From positions 1-64,000 of the forward strand of contig JAOVVO010000369.1 of NCBI GenBank assembly GCA_028564675.1: a stretch of 64,000 nucleotides of DNA. Reading direction: 5' to 3'. Positions 27,201 to 39,393 of this stretch are shown in pieces (position 1 is the stretch's first letter; each line of letters begins with the position of its first letter). The notes beneath the pieces are model-generated. The model searched no databases. It was not told the DNA's origin and saw only the letters and a list, made by a program, of their open reading frames with translations. The DNA comes from Onchocerca lupi. Taxonomy: Eukaryota; Nematoda; Chromadorea; Rhabditida; Onchocercidae. The position numbers and the translations under genes were made by a program.

Positions 27201-30200
27201 TCGAATGCGAATCATGGAGGATACAAATAAATCGTTACACTCACAGGTTCAATTACCGTATAGTTCACTTGAAATCTTTATTAAATATATTTGCACAGGT
27301 AGGAATGATAATTATGAACTTCTAGTTTTAGTTATAATTGTTGATAACTAGATTAGTTTTCCTTTAGTTGGTACAAGCTCGTCGGGAACGTGATTATCAT
27401 CGTGAAGCGTTGCATACATTTGAAAGTAAAGTATCGGAAGAACAACGACGTGGAGAAAGTGATGTGAAACGATTTAAGGAATTAGAACAGAAGAGCATCG
27501 AAATGGTTTTTTGTTTTTTTTTTCTTTCTTTTTTGAACTTTCTATTTTTACTCTATGTAAATTTGTTGAATTTGGAAGATTTCAAAATTTGCAACTTTTT
27601 GTTGCTCTTCATTTATTTCTATATGATATAATGGGTTTTTTTTTTTTTTTTTGAGTAAGATATCAAAATAAAATTCGAAAAATTTTTTAGACCAAGCAGA
27701 TAGAAGATTTAAAGGAGGAAGTGAACAACTTGAATGCTAACTTGAAACTTGCAAAAGAAACTCATGAAGCTGATCGTGCCTTATGGGAAGTTGAAAAGTC
27801 TCATCTTAAGCCCGTTGCAGCTGATACTAATATCGATAGCAAAACTATCAATGACACAAAAAATGTTAAGGTTATTATTTGAGTTTAATTAATCTAACTT
27901 TGAGCTATATATTAATAGTCAGGATTGCCTTATGATAAAGTGATATCTGTAAAGTACTGAACTTATCAGCTGACCTAATCCATATTTGCCCTTCAATTCA
28001 AGCACAATTATGTCCAAATTGCATAAAATTTTAGCAATCTTCACGTATAAATAATCTGATATCAAAAAATTCCAAAGATGAAGTTTTGTTTCAGATCGCT
28101 AAATCGAAGAAATTTTTGGTAAAATTTTTTTTTTCCTTTTATTCAAATATGCTGCTTTTTTCATTTTCGTTGTTTGAATAATAAATAAGTCCTGATCAAA
28201 TTTTTTTTTGTTTTCTTCCGGATTAGTTTAATATTTTTCCATTTTTATCGAAAAGAAATTAATTATTTCAGATAACGGAAAGTGCCTTGAAAACTGCTGA
28301 AATGGTTCAGAAGAAATATGCGGAATATCAAAATTTTCATGCGAAAGAAGTTGAAAGACTGAATATGAGAATAAAAGAACTTCTGAATGAAAATCTCGCC
28401 AAGCAGCAAGAATCAGAGAGAACTATTAAAAATGTAAGTGAAATTCTCGCATTATAAAGCTTGCATGATTTATTCAGTTTATTATAATTTATGCTCAAAA
28501 TCTTCGGAATTATTTTTTAAAAACAGTAAAGAAAGAAAAAAATAAAAGAAAATATTTCAGTTACGTGAACAGATCAAAGTATTGGAAATAAGTCAACGAA
28601 ATTTAATGGAAGCACGTGATATGCAAGTAGGTGCAAAAGAATTCTTAGAAAGTGAACTTGAAAGGCTACAAGAAATACTGAATGTGAACGAAGTTCATCG
28701 ATTGACAAGGAAGTATAAATTCTCATTACTTATTGAACAGGTAATATTTTGATTATTTTGTATTTTGATTATTTTGTATATTTTGATTATTCATCCATAT
28801 TATTTCAACTATTTCAAGTCTTTTGTTTACTAATTTTTTTTTCCTCAACAATATGTTTTCTCCATATGGGAAAAAGAATTTTTGAAATGAAAATCATTTG
28901 ACGACGCATTTAGGTCTAATTTTGCTTAAGCATATATTACATTCTTTAGTTTTATTCATATTAGGTGGCATTGTTTAATAAAATTGTTTGGAAAAAAAAT
29001 AGCAAATCATCATTAATACACTTTCAAAGAATTGTGAATGCATGAATTATTATATGGAAGATAATTACAGTGTACTGATAACAGTGCCAATTATCTTGCA
29101 ACATTGATAATGTTGAATTATAATAGTGATATTTAGCTGCAAGTATTAATCGAATTGATAAAGAAATCACCAAAGATTGAAAAGGATTCACTTGATAATC
29201 TGAAAGCTTTTGTTTCCCAGTTGAAACAAATGAAAGAGGAAGAATATCAACCACTTATGAACAGGTTCTTTTTTGTTTCCTCTAGTTTACTGTATTGAGT
29301 TCGCTACTGTATCTACTGTAAGTTATGATTACCATAGTATCATTTCATTGGAAAGAATGAAATGATGAAATATAATGAATGTTTTTTAATAATGAATTAA
29401 AATGTTTTGAAAGTTTCTACCAATGTAAAAACTTTAAGATTAGCTTAGATAATTCGTTTATAACCAAGACATTGGAATATTTCTTCCAATATTCTCTGAA
29501 ATATACTGTCTAATTTCCAGCAATGGAGAAAAACAAAGTAAAGTTGATGAACATGTTGGATCGGTTGAAGGTGAATCCGATTCTGTATCGCAAGCACCAT
29601 CTGATGCAACTTTTCAATCCTCAACTCCGGCTCGATTCTACGCCTACAGTACCCTTCCGACATCATCATATAAGTACTGCATTTTACGTATAATTTATGC
29701 ATGCACGTTACTAATGAATTTGAAAAAGAACAAAAGCAATCTTATATGTATATATTTGTTTAAATTTTTGACAAAACAAGCGATGTCAACTAATTTGGAT
29801 ACTTAAATTTTTATATTCTTTTATCATTAAATTTCATTAATTTCTTCCAAACGTATCAATTTGCTCAATTTTCAAGTTTTAGGCTATCAGCAACAGTGAA
29901 ATATTTAAGTGAAAGTAATTCCGCCGTTGAAATACGACAATTGGAAGCAATGGATAATGGAACACAATCGTCAGTAAAGAAAATTTCACCATTTCCAGAT
30001 CCACCACCTACTTTAATCCTTAGTAATTCCACTTTTTTCGTTTCAAATTGTTTTTCAAAAAAAGAAATTAAATCCGTTTGACATGAGCATTTGTAATCAT
30101 TCTTGCCAATGCATTATTAGAAATTTTTGATTCCGAAATATCTTCGAATTAAATGATTTATGAATTCTAAAGAATTTTTGAATAGACGTTTTTACGATTT

Positions 30201-32367
30201 CTTTACGGAATCTTAGCAGACTTCTGAAAAATGGGAAGTGTTGTTTCAGACAAGGATATGGCAGTAGAATACAGTAAAGATGGCCGTCTTCATTACATTC
30301 CTAAAAGCATTTCACGTTCCGCTTCAGGTGATCGGCGAGGTAACAATGGTTTTTCATCGCATGAGATGGAAGATGGTGGTGATTTATCAAGCGAACAAGT
30401 GCATTCAAGAACAAATAGCACTGGTAATATAAAAGTTTCATCTCATTCAATTAAAAGTATAAGTAAATCAAATTTTATAAAATGTTCTGTTCTATTCATT
30501 TTGAAATATTTTTTTTTTTTGACGACTTTTAATTTCCTACGTGATTGCTATGTGATTTCTAATTTGTAATTTTTATTAACACCAAGATATTTGCAGTGGC
30601 AACATGTATGAAAGACTTTCTGGTTTTCTTCATGTTTTCTTTATTAAAAATTGTCTTTGAGAATTGAAAATGAAATGAATCAATTGAGCCTGGTGAATTA
30701 TAGAAGCTCTTAATCGAACATTTCAATAAAATTAATTAATTACAGGAACGAATATTTTGTATGATATTCGACGAGTTGAGTTAGCTCGCGGTAACCAACC
30801 ATCGGTACGCTTAATGGCAAAAGCATTTGAAACAATGGAATCAAATGCAACAAAAACTTTTCTAAACTCAAAACGATCTTTGTTTGGTATACGTAAATCA
30901 CGTTCCGTTGAAACCACTGGAATAGGAAAAGGCATTGGAAGCGCTGCAAAGAATGTATGTATTTTTGTTTTTCTAAATCAAAATTAAAATTTAAATGAAT
31001 CAAATTTATTCATAATCTTTCTGATTCTAGGTGATAACACCTTTAGCACCATCACCAGTATCAATTACTGTACTTGGACGAAATACATCACTAAGTCATA
31101 TCGAAGAATTAATGGGTAGTCAATCACCATTCGGAAATGTTTCTCGCGGAAGTCGAAATCCATTCAAAATTATGAGTTCGACTTTTTTTTTCTTTTTTCG
31201 AAAAAAATTTCAATTTTTTACTTTCTAGTTTTTTTTTTTTTTTTAAACTTCAAGCAAATCCAGGAAATACTGTACATTATATAATATAAAGTATTTTCTG
31301 ATGATATATAGTACAGTTAAATCATGTGTCTTGAATCAAGAACCGACTTCCATGAATAGTAATTGTTCTATTGAAAGTTGCTTTATCACTTCCAAATGTT
31401 TGAGATATATAACCAAGTAATTAATGATAATCCAATGTATTGAATTCAAAAATTCTTTCATACAAAAAGTTGTTTTATAATGCAGTTCCCAAATAAATTT
31501 ACTGAATAATATTTTCCAGGATCCACTAATTGAAAATACCGGAAATCACAATACAATTTTCTATTTTTAAACTTGTTTTCAGAAACAAAATTGGTCGAAC
31601 GTGTACGACGAAGTTTGAGCAGATCAAGTTCCAAACAATGTCGAGATCAATCATCGGAAAGCGGTCAAAGTATTAGGCGCAGTGGTGAAAACACTACGAT
31701 AATTGATCAGAAAACTGAAGTACTTGAAAGATTAGAAGAAGCAAAGGTATGGTCATGAACTGTGTTTTCCATAATTTTTTGTCCTCGCAATTAAAACAGA
31801 TTTTCATACGCTCTTGGAAATTGGCTTTTTAAAAAGAAAAATTCCCCAAATCTGAAAGAAAAGAAGTCCATATTTGTATAACACTATCTTAATGCAAAAG
31901 ATGGCAACAACTAGATTTACCGGATGAAATTCTTGACCTCAAATCAGTTTATTCAGTTTTCTCACCTGTTAAGCTATTAATGCTTTTTGATTATGTTGTT
32001 TATATAAATCAAATCAAGCAATTTTTGGACTGTTTGCAATATTCAGAAATATACATCAAAATATTTTCTTTGCTTACTGCAAAGTTGATTCAAAAAGTAA
32101 AACTATTTTCATGTTGATTAATTCGGACTTAAATTTGGTAAACTTTACAACTTTTTTGGCAATAGATTTAAAATAGCGGTGAAAGTTAAGTATTTTTAAT
32201 AAGAATTGCTAACTTTATTCTAGAATTTTAGATTTTCTGTTGCAAGATAAATTTATTATTTAAATATTCAGGCTTCTCATACATCATCGTCACCTATAAA
32301 AAAAGCGAAAAGCAAGCCTCGTACCAAAAAGAAAGTAAAAAAGACAACAACAATCACTGTTACCTAG
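13501..32367 (+). CDS. MTCL/SOGA-family microtubule cross-linking coiled-coil protein
   Basis: A 40-exon model gives 5,382 coding bases (1,793 residues) with every phase consistent. Residues ~10-35 hold FEPQNYLRERCKKCF...H....C, a Cys/His patch like the start of MPRIP and fly outspread. Residues ~185-420 carry the core typical of MTCL/SOGA: RDENTVLKCELRALQ, ELQRELEQNAKNCRILQFKL and IAKEVSVRLHNELETAEEKR. Long coiled coils run to ~1,430. A basic, Ser-rich tail follows (IRRVELARGNQPSVRLMAKAF at ~1,595-1,615) and the last 20 or so residues are Lys-rich. Human MTCL1/MTCL2 (SOGA) bundle and stabilise microtubules and act in polarity and at the Golgi. A similar cytoskeletal role here is inference from homology. 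No PH domain like that of MPRIP is visible, so only the head patch is shared. Uncertain joins are exon 14's end, exon 19's start and exon 37's donor. Confidence 0.85.
19491..19534 (+). repeat. Tandemly duplicated 3' splice acceptor
   Basis: Two 22-bp copies (19491-19512 and 19513-19534) of ATTCATAATCWATTTTTGCAGG differ at one base, and each ends in a good TTTTTGCAG acceptor. Only the second keeps the MTCL-like frame open at exon 8. Use of the first would insert GAT TCA TAA, an immediate stop. Confidence 0.9.
20790..21345 (+). promoter_or_regulatory. Dense GATA-type motif cluster in intron 11
   Basis: Intron 11 of the MTCL-like gene (20432-21353) is unusually long for this gene. Its right two-thirds contain about eleven TGATAA/TTATCA-type sites on both strands, several within a few bases of one another (for example GATGATAAGTGATATG and CTTATCATTCTTATCATT). 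Such sites bind GATA factors (ELT family in nematodes). An enhancer role is inference; AT-rich sequence yields some by chance. Confidence 0.35.
22755..28118 (+). other. MTCL-like gene, exons 16-30 (coordinates)
   Basis: Proposed coding exons: 22755-22853, 23388-23492, 23606-23695, 24184-24294, 24798-24941, 25050-25130, 25217-25390, 25587-25752, 25848-25973, 26254-26387, 26632-26766, 27157-27246, 27368-27505, 27691-27870, 28035-28118. For exon 19 the phase-compatible acceptor is TTCTTGAG before 24184. The more canonical GATATCAG before 24173 would add LLE but needs one extra base, perhaps from an unseen microexon (a 4-nt candidate GCGA lies at 23761-23764). Exon 30 (28 codons, QSSRINNLISKNSKDEVLFQ) was not obvious from open frames but has good borders and fits phase 0. 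Confidence 0.7.
23218..23283. ncRNA. Candidate intronic microRNA hairpin
   Basis: This lies in intron 16 of the MTCL-like gene (22854-23387). The 5' arm AATAAGCAATAT...AAATTTGTCTTCT pairs with AGAAGACAAATT...ATATTGCTTATT: 12 bp, a bulged C, 3 bp, an A.A mismatch, then 12 bp, closed by a loop of about 10 nt. The ~28-bp stem and total length of ~66-68 nt fit a pre-microRNA on either strand. No known mature microRNA was recognised. Confidence 0.4.
28272..32367 (+). other. MTCL-like gene, exons 31-40 (coordinates)
   Basis: Proposed coding exons: 28272-28433, 28561-28740, 29137-29264, 29521-29673, 29883-30022, 30250-30423, 30746-30954, 31031-31175, 31583-31746, 32272-32367 (TAG stop). Exon 38 ends at the weak donor ATGA|GTTCGA (31175), chosen because it is the only phase-1 site that joins to exon 39 and gives a continuous basic stretch (NPFKIM-KTKLVERVRRS). 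This tail is rich in Arg, Ser and Lys and ends KKVKKTTTITVT. In vertebrate MTCL proteins the C-terminal part binds microtubules; assigning that role to this basic tail is inference. Confidence 0.7.
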
Positions 32368-32428
32368 AACAACACTTTGATCGATGTCGGCAGATAGAAC
32401 TGATGTATAACTCATTTCGAGCTTTAAA

Positions 32429-32434
32429 AATAAA
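32429..32434 (+). terminator. Poly(A) signal of the MTCL-like gene
   Basis: A canonical AATAAA lies 62 nt beyond the TAG stop at 32365-32367. Confidence 0.7.
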
Positions 32435-35400
32435 AGAATAATTTTAGACATTTCTTCTTTCAACTTTCCCGAAATTTTTACGCTCTGTTTTAGCCTATAA
32501 AATTATTATCTATTTACCATTGGGTGTTAAATTTTGCATCTAAATGATCATAAGTTGTTATTCTTCCCAACGAAAAATTATGACTTTTATAATAATGTTA
32601 CAAACATGTGTATAAACAAGATCTTCTACCTTTTCCTGATAATTGCTTTATATCTGAATTATAATATATTGTTAGCACCTCATGAAATCTAGCAATGTTG
32701 TGTTCGGATTTTTGTCAATTTCATCTAATTTTCGGCTGTCACTGTTCGTTTCGATATAGCTAAAAGGTAATTTAAAGGCACAGTAATTTTTAAATTTTAG
32801 TCTAAAGATTTTTAATTATATTTACAATGGTAATAATAATAATTGTACGATCATTTTCCATTTATCATAGTTTGTTAGATGAAAGAAAGTGATATTTGAT
32901 ATCGTCCGCTCGTCTTTATTAATTTTTTTTTTTTTTTTTTTTTTACTAGTAGAATGTTGAAGATGACTGCATGTTGCAGGAAATCTGCAAAACGACATTG
33001 CTGAGATTCGAATTCTTGCAATTAAGTGCCAAGTCATAATTTCGTTTTTGACAAAGTTTTCTCAAGTTGGGATTATTGTTATTAGTTGTGATCTGCCATC
33101 ACAATTTATTTTATCTAATTGCTCTCTCTTCCACTGTTGATATTTATTCACTGATCAGTATTTTTTTTTCAACAATGTACTAACTTCTTGTTCACAAGTA
33201 ATATAAGCAATCGTTAAGTTTCTCATTTATTTATAATCTCATTTTACTGGCATGGATCGATTTTATTTACAAATTTTAAATGAATTTCTCATTCTAGGCA
33301 CAAGTTTTTAGCTATAATTAATTTAAAAATCTTTGAAACTACACGATTTGCTGATGTGATGCACTTATTTGTTCCTTGTTTTTCAATCAATAAGTTGCCT
33401 AATACTGATCTAAAGCTGCCTTATCATTTTCTTTATTATTTCTATATGTCGTATCTTTTTCATTATCCTTCCTGATTTCTAAAATGTACTTATAAAGTCT
33501 CATTTTTGCGGTACGTGAAGTAAAGAATAAAGTGATATTAGAAATGAATTATAATTAAATATTTTATTTCATTAAATTGAAAGGAAAAAAAGTGCGTAAT
33601 TACTATTTGTTTTCGGCAGCTGCGAAGTTTCTTTAGAGAACGCAAATATGATAGAAAAAGAAATGGTCTAATGATACTGATATCAGTATAAATGTCAAAA
33701 CAAATATTAATTAGAAACTGAATTATTGGAACTTAAGTATCAAAATGCTCTAATATTTCGTGTTTTCATCATTGCTAAAATATATGATGTAGAAGTATGT
33801 GTGCGTTGCATGTAAAAAGATTGGATTAATTCAGCAGGTGATATTAAGTGAAATTAAGTAAAATTATTTTAATTCTTTCATAAATAAACAATTCATAGGA
33901 TGTCTTAAATAAATGAACAGAAAACAACAAATATACACAATAAGCAAGAATTGAGTATTATTAAACTTCGAATTGCCATAAAGTTGTTTTTGATACTCAT
34001 TTCTATCGCTGAATTTACACATCTTCCGATAATCCAGTTCCAGAAATTATGCGAATTATTTAAAAATTCAGTTCCATGCGACTAAATCATGCTAAAGTAA
34101 GAATGTGGTACGGATGACATGATAAGAGGGAATTGCGCACAATCAGTAATCAGTAATCTTAGTGAATTTCCAATTTAATCTGATATCATCTCTTGAACCA
34201 GTTGCTTGGATAAAAGCAACGTTAAATATTCTATATGGAATCCAGATCATGGTACCAAGTCATCGGGAATACTATTGAAGTGAATCTTGAATAGTTTTAT
34301 AAAAAATACAGTATCCATGCGTTAAGATTAGCACCATTCTAGAATTGTCCTGTTGAAGAGATATTGATGAAATAAAGTTGATTTAAGCAAACAAGAAAAA
34401 TACTAGCTGAGAAAGTTCAGATGATGGAATCTGGTTGAAATGATAAATTTGAAAAAATTGAAGAATGAATGAAATTGATTGAGAAATCACTATTCACCCA
34501 TTTTACCATGTTTTAGAAATAATCAGTGAATGCGTAACTTGATAATTTTTTCGAATAGATTTTATCCCGAAAAGTCAGCAGTGAGAAGAATTATAAAATG
34601 TTAAACTTGAATAGTATAAGCCAGATTTCAAGAAATGTATAGTTCTTGAAATAGTGATCATTCATTCTGTGATACTTTAGTTTTAACTAACAACTATTCT
34701 AAATGCTAAAACAATTAAAATATATGTTCAAAATGCTCTTATAAGATAACCTTATAGAATTAAGAATTCTGAGCAAGATCATTCCTACTTGTGCGACAGG
34801 AATTTCTATAAAGAATCCACCTGCTTCATTATTTGATCTTACAGTGTTACAAATACCAACATGGGATCGATTAAGTCACTCGTGAAAATATTTCAGAGAG
34901 AAGGAATACTTTTTCTTTTCTAACAACATTTTCTCAAAATTTTAGCCAAAACAACAAGACATTACCACTGCGTAGTGGCTAACAGTGATTAATGGTCAAT
35001 AAATCCAATCACCAATATATCTTCACATTATAAGTTTCCCTCTGGAAAACAGTGTGGGCAATTACCACATATGTATTGAATAATACTCACTAAGATAATA
35101 CTGATAATATCGAAATTGAAATTGGATTTTAAATATAATATACAGCTTCAAATCGGCTAATAAAAAAGTTTCAGTGTTTATTGCTTAAGATGATATTATA
35201 TTAACAAATCAACTATTATTTCTTTTCGATGCGAAAGTACTACTCAACTATGAGTAATTATCTTATTTACAACTAACTGGACCCAAGCCAAGCGTGGTCG
35301 GTCTTAGCTAATCTGAAAGTTCTTAAATATATGCCTATTCGAATGCAAATTTCAAATCAATCGGCGAAAAACTCCAAACGTTGCGTGGCAACTAACAACG

Positions 35401-35832
35401 AACACTAAATAGATTGTTTGTATTTACAGAAGACATTTTTTCATAGTGATCCGACCAGTTGATCTAACCAGTGTATCATTGTTGCATAGCGAGAATTTGT
35501 CGATTTTTTAAATGGGAACATACTGAGACTGTTGAAGATGGGAGGTTTCCGCGGTGAGATATGGGATATACGGGGATATGGGTAGACTTCTTAGTCTTTG
35601 AGTTATTTGAAGTCCATTAATTTGTTATTTCTTTGAGATCTTTAAGTAGTAGCGTTATTTGGGTATAATATGAGATGATATGCATGCGAAATATTAAGTT
35701 TTTAGGGCATATGACAGAATATGAATCTAGAAGATGTAGGTGTATTTTTTTCCCTTTTTGTATGGTTTCATGATTTGTTTTCCAAGCTAATTGCTTTCAG
35801 GATAAATTCACTCAGATAGCCAATATAGCAGT
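32435..35832. other. Intergenic region before rpl-29
   Basis: About 3.4 kb without a recognised exon on either strand. A patch at 35277-35320 is a little richer in G+C but gives no tRNA or snRNA signature I can identify. The rpl-29 promoter must lie in the right part. No TATA box stands out, as is usual for ribosomal-protein genes. Confidence 0.55.
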
Positions 35833-36602
35833 ATGGCAAAATCAAAGAATCATACAAATCATAATCAGAGTATGTTTTCATTTTATTCATTTGAACCTAT
35901 AACTTTTTGTTATATTTGTACCACGAGAAGTATTGATTAATTGTATGAATTTTGTTTTTTTTTTCTTTTTTCCATGGTGTTTCGATTGAGATTCTCCGCT
36001 CTCTGAAAAGATATTTTGGAATCTAGAAACACAAAATGTATCATTCTTTTTCAAAGAGTAATCTACAATCGTTGGATGTTTCTGTAGTGATAAATATTTC
36101 CATTTATTTGTATTAACGAATCTGTTTAATTAATTATAATGATGGAATGACCTTAGATATCACCGATTTAAATATGATGCTATTAACGTAATGCTAAAAA
36201 TGCGCCTCAAGATTCTTTATTTTAAGGGGGGCGAGAGACCCCTTGTTTGTAAATCACAATATACTAGTCAAATTTAACATTTTATTTTGAACTGGAAAGA
36301 ATTGTTTTCTTACTATTTTAAAAGCTTCTAGGACATTTTTTTCATCGTGTAGATGCCATTTAATCATCATTACTATTATACTGTGTAATATGTAGAGGAT
36401 TTTTAAGTACCAGTTGTGGATATTCTGAGATACTGAACTAATTGTTTCAGATAGAAAAGATCATAGAAATGGTATTAAGAAGCCGAAGAAACATCGTTTC
36501 ATGTCCATGAAAGGAGTTGATCAAAAGTTTTTGAGGAATCTCCGATTTGCGAAAAAGCATAACAAGCGGCATCAGCAGCAGAAGAAGGAATCTAATGCTT
36601 AA
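35833..36602 (+). CDS. rpl-29: Large ribosomal subunit protein eL29
   Basis: Exons 35833-35869 and 36451-36602 encode a 62-residue, very basic protein beginning MAKSKNHTNHNQNRKDHRNG, followed by IKKPKKHRFMSMKGVDQKFLRNLRFAKKHNK spread over the second exon. This is the invariant N-terminal half of eL29; short forms of about 60 residues are usual in invertebrates and yeast, while vertebrates add a C-terminal extension. The protein sits on the large ribosomal subunit. The single intron splits a codon after residue 12 (A|AT). An AGCAG ends at 35831, one base before the ATG, and TTTCAG ends at 35801; either could accept a spliced leader. THOC7 follows on the same strand 474 nt after the stop. Confidence 0.97.
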
Positions 36603-36649
36603 AATGGATTAACTTTTTAATCGCTTGATTGTTTTTTTGTTATGGTATC

Positions 36650-36655
36650 AATAAA
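36650..36655 (+). terminator. Poly(A) signal of rpl-29
   Basis: A canonical AATAAA lies 47 nt after the TAA stop, leaving about 420 nt to the THOC7 start. Confidence 0.8.
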
Positions 36656-37061
36656 CTGTTAACAATACTGTCTGCATGTTGTGTTTCACACAAAGTTTCT
36701 GCAGATTTTACTTGTGGAACTGTTTTATTTCATTGAAAATACAGCCTTTCTTACCTGAGTTAGTGGGGTATTGTATTCCAAGACATTTATTTATCCATCG
36801 ATTGTGCCTTCTTATGATTTCTCTTTATATCTTGGAAAAAATCACTTATTTTGTGGGTTGGGAGCTTCGTTTTGATCTTTTGGTCTGAATTATCAAGATT
36901 TCTTGAATTTTTTACCACTAAATTTTTCATTAATATGCTTTCAAGTAATTTTGAAAATTTTTCTAGAGATTTCAAATAGCTTTAAAAATTCATTTTTAGT
37001 GAATTCATGTATTTAAGGTTCTAAACTTCATTTTCTTTTTATAAACTTTTGCGAGTAACTG

Positions 37062-37071
37062 CTAACTTCAG
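37062..37071 (+). promoter_or_regulatory. Candidate spliced-leader acceptor before THOC7
   Basis: CTAACTTCAG ends at 37071, and five bases (TAAAT) separate it from the ATG at 37077. With rpl-29 ending shortly upstream on the same strand, this fits a downstream operon gene made monocistronic by trans-splicing. Confidence 0.5.
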
Positions 37072-37076
37072 TAAAT

Positions 37077-39393
37077 ATGAATGAGGAATGCATTATCCGG
37101 AAGTTGGTGGCAGATGGAGATGGTGGTGGTGATGATCGTCGATTCGTAACCATTCTTACGTTACTGCTAAAACTTATTAAAGAACCGGAGCCGTCACAAA
37201 GGTTTAAAAAAAACTGATTTATGTAGCAGTTTTAAAATTTCTTCCACCTCTCCTATGTATTTTCGAAGAATTTTGGGAGTTTTTATGAAAGTTCTGGAGA
37301 TGTTTTGAAGGACATTTACGAGAGTAAATCATGGGATGAAAATTTTGGTTGTATAATTGTTTTTAGCTTACTGCCACGAATTTTGAAAACGATAGATGCT
37401 GCAGAAATTGCGATGAAGAAGCAGGTATTGATTTCCGCAATGAATGAGCGACAGATACAAGAGTATTCTATGCTCACCAATCATATAGGCAAGTTTATTT
37501 CATTGTTTTGAGTCCACTGATTTAATAATAACAATCAAAAATGAATTGCTCAATGTTAAATTGAATGTTGCAGAGATGTCCAGTTTCTTGTATAAACATT
37601 TCCTAGTTTTTTTTTTTCTACAAACAATATAGAATTGCACGCTTAATGTTCTTCCAAAAAAAAATTCTCAGAATTATCTTTTTATGTTTCTTGAAGCTAA
37701 AGGGATGAAAGATCATTTTCCGATGCTATTCAACCTTGCGCTTAAAAGTATTACTTGAATAACGCTTTCTTCTATTCTTGAAGATTGGAGATAATATAGT
37801 TAACTTGTACACTATGCTTCGAAACTTAACTTTATATAAGCAAAATTAGACATTTTTACGTCATTACTTATTATTTCCTGTGCAGTAGCATATAGTAACA
37901 TTTTTTATACTGTATAATGTCAAAAGAAAATTAGTAATTCGTGCTACTTGGTTTAATGATTCAAGATTTATAAATTATTATAGAACAAGAAATTGTAAAG
38001 GCGAATGAAAAGATGTCCATCGCAAAAAAAGAATTGTCTATCGCAAAAGGAATGCGAAAAAATAAAGAAGAATATGAATTATTGGCCAAAATGATTGAAA
38101 AGGTGCCGTCAAGGCCAGAAACCACCAGGTTTTCTTCTTTTTTTTAATCTCTTCTGTTGAACCGAAAAAAAAATTGAAGAAATTGTCAGAAGAAATTGAG
38201 ACTTCTGAAGAAATCGATACTTCATTGTCAATCTCAAGTAACTCAAAAACTCGATTATATTACAAAACTATGGTCATCCAAAATATCTTCCTTATGGAAG
38301 TTTCAGAACTATCTTGGCTTTATACATTTTAATACTGTACAATAAAAATTCACTTCATGCTTATCGAAATTCACGCATTTCTTTTGCGAACAAAATTCTT
38401 TCATTTCCATTTCGATTTGACAGAGATTCCAATGAAAAGTAAACAAGTAATTCAACTTCAATAACTGAGCGTTTTTAATCCAAGAATTTTTATGTGCAGC
38501 GAAGTGGTTTTGCACAACGAAGTGTTAAAAAGTAAACTGCAAATCCAGTAACTCTTTGGAATTTATTATATTTGCGAAGTTTTCAGTCCTTATTTAAATA
38601 ATTGAATTTATTGAGAAATGATATAGTAGTATTTCCGTCGTTTTTATTGCAATTACTGGAACTTTAAGCGGTTGTGTTATTATCCATTTAATAAAAATTA
38701 AAATCGCAGGAAATTGGAGATAATCAAGAAGGAACTTGAAGAACTTCATGAAAAGCAACGGAATTTAGAAACGAAGGTTTGTTTATAACTGATTTTCTCT
38801 TGTTGAATATCATTTGGTATCCTTTAACACATTAACGATTTTCAGAAATACTTCTGCAAAATCTCTAACCTGTAAAATTCTATTTTCGCAATCTTTCATC
38901 CTTATTTATTTATTTCAACAGTGCAATCTTTTAATCGTTAGAAACACAGTATTTATTTTAATTTAAATATAAATCTATTAAATAGAAAATAGTATATGAT
39001 GGGCTAACTTCTATTTCGCCGTATATATTTCATCATAATAATCTTTTCACACTGAATAATATGGTAATCATACCACATTTTCCCTGATTCATCACATCAG
39101 GCGATTTTCAGTTAGCAGACCGGCGCAACCATTTGCATGCCTTCAATATCATATTGGCAAACTTCTGTAGATTTTTGAAAGGTATGCTTTTAGATCATGC
39201 AGAAAATATCATTTCACTCCTAGCAGTTCTTCAAATTCCATCTTTTTTTTTCCTGATCTTTCTTCACTTTTGTGTCAAGAATTCAGCTGGAAAGTAAAGA
39301 TTTCTAATTGCAGATGAAGAAAATGATGAAATAATGAATAACGATGATAACCTAGATGGCACAACTATGGACATTAAGAAAGAGAAAGCCTAA
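37077..39393 (+). CDS. thoc-7: THO complex subunit 7 (THOC7)
   Basis: Six exons (37077-37201, 37367-37488, 37984-38128, 38710-38776, 39112-39181, 39314-39393) give a 202-residue protein; human THOC7 has 204. The N-terminus IRKLVADGDGGGDDRR matches the conserved THOC7 start, and the coiled-coil middle (RKNKEEYELLAKMIEKVPSR, then ET) and LADRRNHLHAFNIIL follow in order. The C-terminus is acidic and hydrophilic. THOC7 is part of the THO/TREX complex that couples transcription to mRNA export in the nucleus. Intron 2 begins with GC: ATAG|GCAAGT at 37489. The nearby GT (GGCAA|GTTTAT) is out of phase with exon 3, so the GC donor is needed to reach EQEIVKANEK. The gene runs tail-to-tail with the PRL gene. 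Confidence 0.93.

Noticed and set aside
36676..36888. Small gene between rpl-29 and THOC7
   Set aside because: The 70-codon frame lies just after a poly(A) signal, has no recognisable domain, and overlaps an antisense open frame. The interval is better explained as operon spacer.
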